Of a stretch of DNA of 64,000 bases, positions 41,659-49,746 are shown one piece after another (position 1 is the stretch's first letter; every line of letters begins with the position of its first letter). The translations under genes were made by a program, and so were the position numbers. The DNA is taken from NCBI RefSeq assembly GCF_003859805.1, contig NZ_RQZG01000011.1:1-64000 (forward strand). Direction: 5' to 3'. This DNA comes from Arachnia propionica. Its GTDB lineage: Bacteria > Actinomycetota > Actinomycetes > Propionibacteriales > Propionibacteriaceae. Under the pieces are notes generated by a model that was not told the origin of the DNA, did not search any database, and worked only from the letters and a program-made list of their open reading frames with translations.

Positions 41659-44427
41659 ATGAACCAGCTCGACGCTGCAGCCCGTCAGTTGCAGGAGTTC
41701 GCCCAAGAGCTGGAGCCGGTGGGCCTCGCCCGCGCCCTGGGTGCCATGTCCCCGGCCGAACTGGCCGAGGCGAGGGCCGCCTGGGTCGAGAACCCCATCG
41801 CCATCGGTGGCCCGCTCGGTGAGCTGAAACGCATGATTCTCCAGGCCTGGCTCGGCAACCGGACAGGCTGGTTCGCCATCCAGGTCAACAGCTGGTCGAT
41901 GAACGAGATCGTCGCCGATGACGAGCTGCGCGACCTGCTCGTCGCGCGTCTCGTGGAGCGGGGCCCAGAGTGGGTGCAGGAACTGCTGGCGGAGGTGACC
42001 GCCGATCCGGATCATGGAGCCCACGCGGCCCCGCTGCTGGACCCCGTGCTCGCCTCGCTCGGCCTGCCGGAACCAACCGACAAGGCCTATCGGCTGGGTC
42101 GACTGCGGCCGTGGGGATCGGATGAGAGTGCCGCGCTGGATGCCGTGCGCAGGAACCTCGCGGGGCTGCCGGAGCGGGAACGTGCCGAGGCGGAGCGGCT
42201 GCTCATCACCGCCCACACGTCGACGAGATATCCGGGGTGGCGTGACGGACCGCTGGGTCTGCTGGCGATCGTGCTGGTGGCGGAGCTGGGCGCGACGGCG
42301 AAGCAGACGGCGGCGGCCATCACCTCAGGCATGGTGCAGTGGTCGGACCCGGCCTTGATCCCGACGGTGCTGGCCGCGATCGAGGCGCGCGGGGAGCAGT
42401 TCGTCGCCGACTTCGTCGCAGCCGCCGTCGCAAAGCGCGCCCCGTCCGGTTTCGTCGTGCTGCTCGACCCGCTCATCCGGGACCACGGGCTGCCGCTGCC
42501 GCAGGCCCCCCGCTACTGGGAGGCGTGGGTGCGTTCCGACCCGCTGCCACGCGTCGGGGACCGCTGGCAGCAGCGGTTCCTGCTGGCCCTGGCCCAGCCG
42601 AATGTGCTGCGCACGCAGCTCTCGAAGGCGGAGCTGCAGGAGCGGGTGCGGGTCGGGATCGCCGAGGTGCATCAGGCCGAGCCGATCGACGACGACGCCC
42701 TGCTGCTGGGGCTGCTGGGCGTGGTGGAGCGCGGCGACAAGACCAGCTGCCAGCGGATCGCGCTGCACTGGCTGGAGGCCCTCGACCTGGGCCCGCGGAT
42801 CCCCGCGCACCGCGACCGGGCCCTGGCGGCCCTGGCGAGCGCTGACGCCCCCGTCGTGACGCTCGTGACCAACGCCCTGCTGGCGGGAGGGCAGGGCGAC
42901 GAGGGACTGAGTGAGCTCGCCGTGGTCGTGCTGCCCCGCACGCAGAAGGGGCCTCGAGAGAAGGTGCTGAAGGCCTTGTCGAAGCTCGATTCACCGACGG
43001 AGGAGCTGAGGGGACTCGTCGCCGCGACCGGCCACGACCCGGATGCCACCATCTCGGCGCTGGCGAGGGAGTTGTTGGCCCAGTGGGGTGAGCAGGCCGA
43101 CCCCCCGGAGCCGGTGACGGGGCTGTGGCGGGCACCGTCGCGGTGGGAGCCTGAGCCCGTCGCCGAGGTGGAGGTGCCGAACGAGTGGCCCGACAACCCG
43201 ACGGTGGAGCAGCGGGAGCAGCTGCTGGCGGCCGTCGTCGCACTGGCACACCGTGCTGGTGCGGGTGCGGTGCGGCAGCGGGTGCTGCCCGATGATCCGG
43301 GTGCCTCGGAGCGGGCGGTCCAGACGCGGCTGAAGCAGCTGCTCACGGGCAGGCAGAACCGGAAGCTGCCGAGCCCGGAGTTGCTGTCCCGGTTGCTGAT
43401 GCAGTGGCTCGCGGATGTCATCGCGCGGCTCGGTCAGCTGCCCTGCCTGCTGGCGACGCCGTCGCATCGCGGGTTGCTCGTGGCCTGGGAGGCGTTCCGG
43501 GAGCGTGCCGCCAGGTACCGGGAGGCGGGGGTCGCGCTGGTGGCCTCCGATGTGGCGGTGGCGCTGGGTCGGCTGGACCGGGCGACGCTGCTGGAGGACC
43601 TGACCGAGTTCACGCAGCCGATCGCCGGGACGCGCGTCGACCTGGCCGAGGTGCTGCGCCACTGGGCGGGGGCCGAGGAACAGCCGCTGGAGCTCACCTT
43701 CCTGACACCACCGAAGGAGCCGATCCGGTGGAGCAGCCTCAAGGCGCCGACCCGGCCCCGCATCCGGGCGACGGGGGCGGAGGCACCGTGCCACGACCTG
43801 CTCCGACTGGAATCGGGCTGGACCGGGCCGTTCGAGCCGTTGACGACCCGTGACGCCTGGTCGTGCCAGCTGCTGCCCCACGTCGCGAGCCGACCCGCCG
43901 TCGAGGGACTGCGGCTGCTGGAAGGGCTGGCGGCCCCGTGGCCGTCCGACGTGTTGGACGTGGTGGCGGTGGCGAGACCCTTGCCGCCGGTGCTGACCTA
44001 CGCGGTGCTGGTGCTCATCGGGGACACCGGGACGAGGGACCGTGACGAGATCGCTGAGGCGCTGCTTCGGGCATGGGAGGAGGGCCGCCTCAGCGGCGAC
44101 GACCTCGTCGAGGCGTGGGAGCTGCCGTGGCGGGACCACTACCCCGTCTCGGAGGGCAGGACCCTGGCGGTGCTGCAGATCCTGGCCGAGGCGGGCGCAC
44201 TGGCGCTGACCTGGCCGCTCATGGTCCATGTGGCGGAGCGGCACGCGGCGGCGGAGAAGATCCCGGCAGCGGCAGCAGGCTGGCTGGAGACGCTCCTGAA
44301 GCACCTGCCGGACGTGACCGCGGCGGGGATCCCCGCCCTGCTGCCGAACGTCGTCACCCTGGCGGGACGAAAGGGAGGCAGCAAGGCGATCCGGACGGCA
44401 CGGGAGATCACGGCGCTGCTGTCCTGA
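41659..44427 (+). CDS. Giant array paralogue L with duplicated N-terminal module (922 aa)
   Basis: Last and longest member; ATG 41659 follows GGAGGAAGGCACC. It carries the N-terminal solenoid module twice. First comes LVARLVERGPEWVQELLAEVTA...APLLDPVLASLGLPEPTDKAYRLG, then about 150 residues later LAAIEARGEQFVADFVAAAVA...LDPLIRDHGLPLPQAPRYWEAWVRSDPLPRVGDRWQQRFLLAL. The rest follows the H-K pattern: DDALLLGLLGVVERGDKTSCQRIALHWLEALDLGPRI, LPRTQKGPREKVLKALSKL, TGLWRAPS, LGQLPCLLATPSHRGLLVAWEAFRERAARYREAG, LLRAWEEGRLSGDDLVEAW, LALTWPLMVHVAERHAAAEK and LLPNVVTLAGRKGGSKA. The duplication accounts for the extra ~100-150 residues. Function is unknown. Confidence 0.85.
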   Translation: MNQLDAAARQLQEFAQELEPVGLARALGAMSPAELAEARAAWVENPIAIGGPLGELKRMILQAWLGNRTGWFAIQVNSWSMNEIVADDELRDLLVARLVERGPEWVQELLAEVTADPDHGAHAAPLLDPVLASLGLPEPTDKAYRLGRLRPWGSDESAALDAVRRNLAGLPERERAEAERLLITAHTSTRYPGWRDGPLGLLAIVLVAELGATAKQTAAAITSGMVQWSDPALIPTVLAAIEARGEQFVADFVAAAVAKRAPSGFVVLLDPLIRDHGLPLPQAPRYWEAWVRSDPLPRVGDRWQQRFLLALAQPNVLRTQLSKAELQERVRVGIAEVHQAEPIDDDALLLGLLGVVERGDKTSCQRIALHWLEALDLGPRIPAHRDRALAALASADAPVVTLVTNALLAGGQGDEGLSELAVVVLPRTQKGPREKVLKALSKLDSPTEELRGLVAATGHDPDATISALARELLAQWGEQADPPEPVTGLWRAPSRWEPEPVAEVEVPNEWPDNPTVEQREQLLAAVVALAHRAGAGAVRQRVLPDDPGASERAVQTRLKQLLTGRQNRKLPSPELLSRLLMQWLADVIARLGQLPCLLATPSHRGLLVAWEAFRERAARYREAGVALVASDVAVALGRLDRATLLEDLTEFTQPIAGTRVDLAEVLRHWAGAEEQPLELTFLTPPKEPIRWSSLKAPTRPRIRATGAEAPCHDLLRLESGWTGPFEPLTTRDAWSCQLLPHVASRPAVEGLRLLEGLAAPWPSDVLDVVAVARPLPPVLTYAVLVLIGDTGTRDRDEIAEALLRAWEEGRLSGDDLVEAWELPWRDHYPVSEGRTLAVLQILAEAGALALTWPLMVHVAERHAAAEKIPAAAAGWLETLLKHLPDVTAAGIPALLPNVVTLAGRKGGSKAIRTAREITALLS

Positions 44428-44497
44428 GCAGTCGCCTGGTCGAGCCCCCGGACCGAGTCGCAGGCGTCGGTCCCGGGCGGGCCCGACCGTTCCCGCC

Positions 44498-45301
44498 TCA
44501 GTTCCACCCGTCAGGGACCACAGCCTCCACCAGCACGGCGTACGACATGAGGTGCAGCACCCCGTCCCGGGCGATGGTCGCCGCAGCGTCCCGGTATGCC
44601 TGCCACATCCGTTCCCGCACCGTCGCCTCCTGGGCCAGATGGGCCCGACCGATCCCTGCGATCCCGTGCGCGGGTCCCTGCCACAGGTCCACTGGATCGA
44701 TGACGAACTCCCAGAACACGACTCCTGCGGACCCGACCTCGAGCCCGCACTCCCCGGCCAGTCCCGCCAACCCATCGGGGCTCCGTTCGAAGTCCTCCTC
44801 CGGTGGGAGATGCTGCACAGGTGGTGCCGTGAACCCCGGCACCGAGGTCGCCGCGCGCCACAGCAGATCGAGATCCCCCAGGGAACTCTCCCAGATGGTG
44901 GCGACGATCCTGCCACCCGGTGTGACCACCCGTGCGATGTCACGCAGGGCACGTCGAGGGCTCGCCACGTGATTGATGACGAACGAGGCCACCGCGTGGT
45001 CGAACGTCCGGTCCGGGAACGCCATGCCCGGTGTGGCACCTGCGGCCCATGTCACCGCGGAGTCCACCCCTCGCCGCCGCGCCACCTCGAGCATGTCCGC
45101 ATCCGGCTCCAGGGCCGTGACCCTCCACCCCCGTGCCGCAGCCCGGACGCTCAGTCTCCCGGTCCCGGCCCCCACGTCCAGCAGCCGCCTACCACCTCCC
45201 GTCGGCAGGGCGTCGAGGATCGCCGGGGTCGCGCCGGCGCACAACCGGGCGAAACTCACGTCGTAGGCCTCCGCTGCACCGCCACTCCATCCGGTCCCCA
45301 T
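44498..45301 (-). CDS. Class I SAM-dependent methyltransferase
   Basis: A 267-aa cytosolic protein with motif I LLDVGAGTGRLSVRAA, motif II-like VTALEPDADML, FDHAVASFVINHV and a post-core VVTPGGRIVATIWE, the layout of UbiE/Methyltransf_11-type enzymes. The long C-terminal half is unlike small-molecule O-methyltransferases I know. The substrate is unknown. It lies 40 bp downstream of the serpin gene on the same strand and is probably co-transcribed. It converges with paralogue L. Confidence 0.85.
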   Translation of the reverse strand: MGTGWSGGAAEAYDVSFARLCAGATPAILDALPTGGGRRLLDVGAGTGRLSVRAAARGWRVTALEPDADMLEVARRRGVDSAVTWAAGATPGMAFPDRTFDHAVASFVINHVASPRRALRDIARVVTPGGRIVATIWESSLGDLDLLWRAATSVPGFTAPPVQHLPPEEDFERSPDGLAGLAGECGLEVGSAGVVFWEFVIDPVDLWQGPAHGIAGIGRAHLAQEATVRERMWQAYRDAAATIARDGVLHLMSYAVLVEAVVPDGWN

Positions 45302-45341
45302 GTGATCTCCTTTCCGTGCCCCTCGCCTGTACCAACCGGTG

Positions 45342-46397
45342 TCACTCCGCCGGGTCCATGACCACGGCCTCGACGAGGGGGACCCCTGCCTCCAGGTCCA
45401 CCAGACGCAGCACGAAGGGCCGATCCACGACGAACGGGACGGGATCGGTCGCCGACAGCGAGGCGGACATCCAGTGCTCGGTCAGGGCCGCCGCGACCAC
45501 TCCCCGCTCCGTCACCGTGACCCGGACCTGCTGCGCGACCTGGACCGCCGGCAGGCCGGGCGCGACGTGGTCCAGCCCCGGTGGCACGCCGAGTTCCTCC
45601 AGCAGCGGGTTCAGCGGGACCGGACCGGAGGACAGGTCCAGTCTCGGCATCCTCAGCCGCACCGGCGTCGGCTCGGCGACGGTGAGCGCCTCCGTGGCCG
45701 CAGCCCAGGTCCCGGGTGGCAGCTCGACGGGCGAGATCCGCTGTCGGGGCAGGATGAGGTCGCAGGCCAGGCCGCCGCAGCGGTGGTCCAGACGCACGGC
45801 CTGCCATCCCCTGCGCCGGACGAACCGACGGTCGGTCTGGGCGCCCATGCAGGTGACGGTGCTGGTGGTGCCGTCGGCACGGTGGAAGGGTGCACCGTCA
45901 CTGAGCAGGGTGAGTTCGCGATCCCATCCGGCCGCGACGAGCAGGGCGTTCTGCAGCACGATCCGGGTCTGCTCGTCCACCACGACCGCCGTCTGCTCGA
46001 TGAGTTTCCCGGTGTGCAGGGCGGCCCAGGCGTCGAGCCGGGTCCTGGCCTCGGCCAGCGGAGCCCTGCTGATCGTCGCTCTGTCGTCGAGGGCGGCCAT
46101 GTAGCCGGGCAGGGGCTCGGTGTCATCGATGAGCATGACGTGATCGGCCAGGTGCAGCAGGGGCGTCTCCGGCGGCTGATCGGGATCGAGGTCGCGCAGC
46201 AGGTCCGGGTCCGGGTCGAACCGCCGCAGTGCCTCGCGGGTCTCGGCGTCGAGCCCCACCCCGGCCTCGGGGTGGAGCAGGGAGATGAGGGCCGCCACCC
46301 CGACCGGGCTGCAGAGCGCATTCCGGTGTGGCTCCTCGGTCACCTGCCTGGCCAGCAGCTCGGCCCCCAGGCGATTGACGAACTCACGAGATCCCAC
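45342..46397 (-). CDS. Serpin-family protein
   Basis: Serpins trap serine or cysteine proteases by a conformational change after cleavage of a reactive loop. Visible are SPVGVAALISLL (helix B), IVLQNALLVAAGW (strand 3A region), VRLRMPRLDLSSGPVPLNPLLEELGV, a loop hinge VTVTERGVVAAALTE in the place of the consensus EEGTEAAAATG, and the serpin signature PVPFVVDRPFVLRLVDLEAG...VVMDP. The 351-aa product starts at GTG 46397 after GGAGGAGGC. No clear signal peptide is seen, so the protease may be cytosolic. The hinge is alanine-rich but has two bulky valines, so inhibitory activity is uncertain. Confidence 0.85.
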   Translation of the reverse strand: MGSREFVNRLGAELLARQVTEEPHRNALCSPVGVAALISLLHPEAGVGLDAETREALRRFDPDPDLLRDLDPDQPPETPLLHLADHVMLIDDTEPLPGYMAALDDRATISRAPLAEARTRLDAWAALHTGKLIEQTAVVVDEQTRIVLQNALLVAAGWDRELTLLSDGAPFHRADGTTSTVTCMGAQTDRRFVRRRGWQAVRLDHRCGGLACDLILPRQRISPVELPPGTWAAATEALTVAEPTPVRLRMPRLDLSSGPVPLNPLLEELGVPPGLDHVAPGLPAVQVAQQVRVTVTERGVVAAALTEHWMSASLSATDPVPFVVDRPFVLRLVDLEAGVPLVEAVVMDPAE

Positions 46398-46479
46398 GAC
46401 GCCTCCTCCACCCCGATTCTCCCGCACCACGGGCGACGGGGCGATCCCCCATCCGAATCCCCGCAATCGACCGCACCTG

Positions 46480-46516
46480 TTGAATCAGATGTAGTAGTTG
46501 TGCTACATATTGAGGC
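46480..46516 (+). promoter_or_regulatory. Promoter with overlapping operator for ABC-XRE operon
   Basis: TTGAAT (46480-46485) and TACATA (46504-46509) are spaced by 18 bp. ATGTAG (46489-46494) and CTACAT (46503-46508) form an inverted repeat across the spacer and -10. The start codon follows the -10 by 7 bases, so the mRNA is probably leaderless. The XRE protein of the operon is the obvious candidate repressor. Confidence 0.6.
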
Positions 46517-47401
46517 ATGACAAATACTTCACCGCCGGTGATCTCCGCGACGGGGCTCACCATGGCCTACGGCGACAACCTCGTGCTGGACTCCATCGAC
46601 CTCACCATCGAGGCCCGCGAGACCGTCGTCCTGCTCGGCCCCAACGGTGCGGGCAAGACCACGATGGTCGAGGCGTTCGAGGGATTCCGTCGCCCCTCGG
46701 CCGGAACCCTCCGGGTGCTCGGGGAGGATCCGGCGACGGCGGGTGACGCGTGGCGGGCACGCGTGGGCGTGGTTCTCCAGTCCTGGCGCGATCACCCGAA
46801 ATGGCAGGTGCGCACCCTGCTGGACCACCTCGGCTCCTTCTACCGCCCGTACTCCACCGCGGCGATCCCCCGGCCGTGGCCCACCGACGAGCTGCTCGAC
46901 CTCGTCGGCCTCACCCGCGACGCCGACAAGAAGGTGTCCCAGCTGTCCGGCGGCCGTCGTCGTCGCCTCGACGTGGCCGTCGGGCTGGTCGGGCGCCCGG
47001 AGCTGTTGTTCCTCGACGAGCCGACCGCCGGTTTCGACCCGGAGGCCCGCCGCGACTTCCATGACCTGCTGGCCTCCCTCGAGGACATCGACACCACGAT
47101 CCTCATGACCACCCACGACCTCGACGAGGCGGAACGGGTGGCCAGCCGCATCCTCATCCTGGCCGGACACCGGATCATCGCCGACGGCTCACCCGAGGAG
47201 CTGCGTCGCCACCACGCGGGCACCTCCGAGGTGCGATGGCGCGACGACGACGGCGCCCACGTCCACACCACCGACGACCCCGTCGGCTTCCTGCGTGGTC
47301 GGCTCGCCGACCCCCTGGTCCACATGGACAACCTCGAGGTGGAGCACAACTCCCTCGAGGACACCTACCTGGAACTCGTACGTCGAGAGGAACACCGATG
47401 A
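46517..47401 (+). CDS. ABC-2 exporter ATP-binding protein
   Basis: A 294-aa ATPase with Walker A GPNGAGKTT, a Q-loop in VGVVLQSW, signature LSGGRRRRLDVAVGL (GGRRRR instead of the usual GGQRQR), Walker B LLFLDEPTAG and switch His in MTTHDLDEAERVASR. This is the layout of DrrA/CcmA-type exporters. Its stop overlaps the permease ATG (ATGA). The substrate is not evident. Confidence 0.92.
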   Translation: MTNTSPPVISATGLTMAYGDNLVLDSIDLTIEARETVVLLGPNGAGKTTMVEAFEGFRRPSAGTLRVLGEDPATAGDAWRARVGVVLQSWRDHPKWQVRTLLDHLGSFYRPYSTAAIPRPWPTDELLDLVGLTRDADKKVSQLSGGRRRRLDVAVGLVGRPELLFLDEPTAGFDPEARRDFHDLLASLEDIDTTILMTTHDLDEAERVASRILILAGHRIIADGSPEELRRHHAGTSEVRWRDDDGAHVHTTDDPVGFLRGRLADPLVHMDNLEVEHNSLEDTYLELVRREEHR

Positions 47402-48243
47402 ACCGCACCACGATCAGCGCCGGCCTGCGTCAGGCGGGCGTGAACCTGCTGGGCGACCTGCGCGGCCCAGCGATCCTCAGCTACCTCTTCTTCCCTCTGC
47501 TGGCGACCGCTTTCGCGTTGTCCGTGAACAACATCGAGCTGGATCAGGCGGCGATCAGCATCGGACGGTTCGCAGCACCGGGCTGGCTCGCCGTGGTGGT
47601 CGTGACCGGCGGGTTCATGGGGATTGCGTCGACGATCATGGCCGAGAAGGAGGACGGCACCCTGCTTCGGATGAAGAGCCTGCCCGGCGGGATGCAGGCC
47701 TACGTCCTCGGCAAGATCATGTACGTCACAGGCTCCACCATGGCCTCAGTGATCCTGACCCTCATTCCGCTGGCCCTCTTCATCCCTGAGATCGTGTCCT
47801 TCGGACCGGGAGGCTGGCTGGCCGCGTTCGGCCACACAGTGCTCGGCCTCCTCGCCACCCTGCCCATCGGTATCGTCGTCGGAGCTCTCATGCGGAGCGT
47901 GGTGGCCCTGGTCATCTCCATGGCGGTGCTCTACCTCCTGATGGGGGCCTCCGGCCTGCTCTTCCCCCTCAATGATCTGGTCCCAGCGTGGTTCCAGTGG
48001 CTGATTCAGGCCCTGCCCCCGTACTGGATCGGCCTGGGGATGCGCTCCGCGATGCTCCCCGCCGAGGCGGCGGCGCTGGAGTTCGGCGGCAGCTTCCGCG
48101 TCGTGGAGACCCTCGTCGTCCTCGGGCTCTGGGTGGTCGCGGGTCTGGTGCTCGCGCCACGGGCGCTACGTCGTATGGTGAGGGGCGTGTCCGGATCACA
48201 GGTGGCCAAGGCCCGCGAGCGCATCCTCGCCAGGGGGTACTGA
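47398..48243 (+). CDS. ABC-2 type permease
   Basis: A 281-aa membrane protein with about six hydrophobic segments. The first follows GDLRGPAILSYLFFPLLATAFAL, and the conserved cytoplasmic EKEDGTLLRMKSLPGGMQAY segment is typical of ABC-2 permeases. The C-terminal tail is basic (RALRRMVRGVSGSQVAKARERILARGY). It forms an exporter with the preceding ATPase and is followed directly by the regulator gene. Confidence 0.9.
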   Translation: MNRTTISAGLRQAGVNLLGDLRGPAILSYLFFPLLATAFALSVNNIELDQAAISIGRFAAPGWLAVVVVTGGFMGIASTIMAEKEDGTLLRMKSLPGGMQAYVLGKIMYVTGSTMASVILTLIPLALFIPEIVSFGPGGWLAAFGHTVLGLLATLPIGIVVGALMRSVVALVISMAVLYLLMGASGLLFPLNDLVPAWFQWLIQALPPYWIGLGMRSAMLPAEAAALEFGGSFRVVETLVVLGLWVVAGLVLAPRALRRMVRGVSGSQVAKARERILARGY

Positions 48244-48468
48244 ATGGCGGAGACCATCCACAACCGCATCGCCATGCTGCGCGCCGAGCGAGGGATCTCC
48301 CGGCGCCAGCTGGCCGAGGCCCTGGGCATCCACTACCAGACCGTCGGTTACCTGGAACGCGGCGAGTACTCCCCGTCGCTGACGCTGGCCCTGCAGTTGG
48401 CGGAGTACTTCGAGGTCCCGGTCGAGGTGCTGTTCTCGCTGCGCCCCTTCCCCCGCATCGGGGCGTGA
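48244..48468 (+). CDS. Small XRE-family regulator
   Basis: A 74-aa stand-alone helix-turn-helix protein (MLRAERGISRRQLAEALGIHYQTVGYLERGEYSPSL) of the kind often placed after ABC-2 exporter genes in actinobacteria. The ATG directly follows the permease stop. It probably regulates its own operon through the inverted repeat at 46489-46508. Confidence 0.9.
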   Translation: MAETIHNRIAMLRAERGISRRQLAEALGIHYQTVGYLERGEYSPSLTLALQLAEYFEVPVEVLFSLRPFPRIGA

Positions 48469-48482
48469 CGCGGGGTCGCGGG

Positions 48483-48869
48483 TCACACGACGATGAGGTG
48501 CAGGCCGGGATCGACGGCGCTGAGGTCGACGGGATCCGAGGTGACGACGGCATGGCCGTGTTCCCGCGCGTGGAGGGCCACGTGCACGTCGACGACGTCG
48601 GCATGCCCCGTTCGCCCGCACAGCACCCCGACCGCCCGGGCGGACACCCCGTCGAGCGACACCACCTTCACGACGGGATCGCCCAGCAGCGCCGCCACCC
48701 GGGCCTGGCGTGGACCGCCGCGCCAGGCCTGGGCGACGACCCCGGCAGGCACCGCCAAGGGCACTCTGCTCTCGACGGCCCGCCTGAGCAGCGCCCGGAT
48801 CTTGGCATCCCCTCGCTCCAGGGCAAGGAGGGCGCCGGTGTCGAGGACGAGGCCGGCGACGAGGCTCAC
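48483..48869 (-). CDS. PIN-domain (VapC-like) toxin
   Basis: A 128-aa protein with PIN-domain acidic residues in LVLDTGALLALE (N-terminal Asp and Glu), GHADVVDVHVA and VVTSDPVDL, consistent with a Mg-dependent RNase toxin. It overlaps its antitoxin gene by 4 bases (ATGA). Order antitoxin-toxin and size are normal for VapBC. The target RNA is unknown. Confidence 0.85.
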   Translation of the reverse strand: MSLVAGLVLDTGALLALERGDAKIRALLRRAVESRVPLAVPAGVVAQAWRGGPRQARVAALLGDPVVKVVSLDGVSARAVGVLCGRTGHADVVDVHVALHAREHGHAVVTSDPVDLSAVDPGLHLIVV

Positions 48870-49093
48870 GCCAACCCCAGTTCCCGGTCAGCCCAGGCCA
48901 GGTCCTCCGCACTCACCGCCCCGAGGTCGCGATCGAGTTCCTCCAGCAGCAGCCGCAGGCTGTCCTCGCGATCCGCGCGCGCCACGGCCTGGCTGATGAA
49001 CCCGGACACCGACGCGGCCCGCCCCTGCTGCACGGCGCGCTGGATCATCTCCACCTGCTCATCGGGCAGGCTCACCGCGATCTTTCGAGTCAT
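48866..49093 (-). CDS. Ribbon-helix-helix antitoxin paired with the PIN toxin
   Basis: A 75-aa protein from ATG 49093 (MTRKIAVSLPDEQVEMIQRAVQQGRAASVSGFISQAV), a MetJ/CopG-like DNA-binding N-terminus, followed by a helical LLLEELDRDLGAVSAEDLAWA tail that would bind the toxin. The open frame extends upstream, but the -10 at 49100-49105 fits the ATG at 49093 as a leaderless start. Confidence 0.85.
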   Translation of the reverse strand: MTRKIAVSLPDEQVEMIQRAVQQGRAASVSGFISQAVARADREDSLRLLLEELDRDLGAVSAEDLAWADRELGLA

Positions 49094-49099
49094 ACCGAA

Positions 49100-49110
49100 A
49101 TCATACCGAC
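49100..49110 (-). promoter_or_regulatory. Leaderless -10 of the vapBC-like operon
   Basis: On the minus strand TATGAT (49105-49100) ends 6 bases before the antitoxin ATG. CGGTATGA occurs twice in tandem across this region, the second copy including the start codon, and may be the antitoxin's binding site. Confidence 0.5.
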
Positions 49111-49150
49111 CGCCCCACTCCCCCGCCTCGCCCCCGCTCCCCCGCCCGAG

Positions 49151-49230
49151 CACGAATCGCCGTTTTGCTTTTATGGCAGCGCTGACATCGGCATCTCACG
49201 CACGCAACCCGCCAGTTGGTGTACGCCCCG
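49151..49230. repeat. Dispersed hairpin repeat, copy 2 (degenerate)
   Basis: CACGAATCGCCGTTTTGCTT and the following 40 bases match the reverse complement of the hairpin at 9077-9147 (CACGAACCGCCGTTCTGCTT). The second arm is degraded here (CCCGCCAGTTGGTG), so the hairpin is weak. It sits between the divergent antitoxin and MarR genes. Confidence 0.65.
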
Positions 49231-49239
49231 CCGCAGATC

Positions 49240-49253
49240 ACTAGCCGCCTAGT
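49240..49253. promoter_or_regulatory. Inverted repeat before the MarR gene, candidate operator
   Basis: ACTAG-CCGC-CTAGT (49240-49253) lies 13 bp before the MarR start and overlaps TAGTAA/TAACAT -10-like sequences. MarR proteins usually repress their own operons from such sites. Confidence 0.5.
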
Positions 49254-49266
49254 AACATGGCACCTC

Positions 49267-49746
49267 ATGAGTGACCTGGTGGGTATCAAACAGCGACTCC
49301 TGCTGGATCAGATCGGCGACGACCCCGCCGCCCGATTGGTGCTCGCCCTGCACACCACGACCCGGCGCATCGACGCAGCCTGCGCCCAGTTGCTGGCTGA
49401 ACATCAGCTGTCGGAGGGGCGACTCGCGACCCTGCTCGCCGTCGTCGACGAGCCAGGACTCAGCCCCAGAACGCTGGCGGACCGGCTGGATGTGACCACC
49501 GCGACGGTGACCGGACTGCTGGATGGACTCGAGCGTGCAGGCCTCATCGAACGCCGTGCCCACGAGACGGATCGTCGGGCCCGCGTGCTCGTTCCGACCT
49601 CGGAGGGCGAGCGGCTGGTGGCGAGCCTCACCCCGATCTACGCCGACTGGCTGGTGCGCCTGGCCGACGGGATCGGCCCGGAGGCACTCGAGGTGATCGA
49701 GCAGGTACTGGCCACCCTTCAGGCCAATGTCACGGAGCATCCATGA
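49267..49746 (+). CDS. MarR-family transcriptional regulator
   Basis: A 159-aa winged-helix regulator: LAALHTTTRRIDAACAQLL-type N-terminal helix, then SPRTLADRLDVTTATVTGLLDGLERAGLIERRAHETDRRARVLVPTSEG, the classic MarR recognition helix and wing (DRRARVLVPT). ATG 49267 is used; the open frame further upstream crosses the operator. It overlaps the next gene by 4 bases and probably controls it. Confidence 0.9.
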   Translation: MSDLVGIKQRLLLDQIGDDPAARLVLALHTTTRRIDAACAQLLAEHQLSEGRLATLLAVVDEPGLSPRTLADRLDVTTATVTGLLDGLERAGLIERRAHETDRRARVLVPTSEGERLVASLTPIYADWLVRLADGIGPEALEVIEQVLATLQANVTEHP

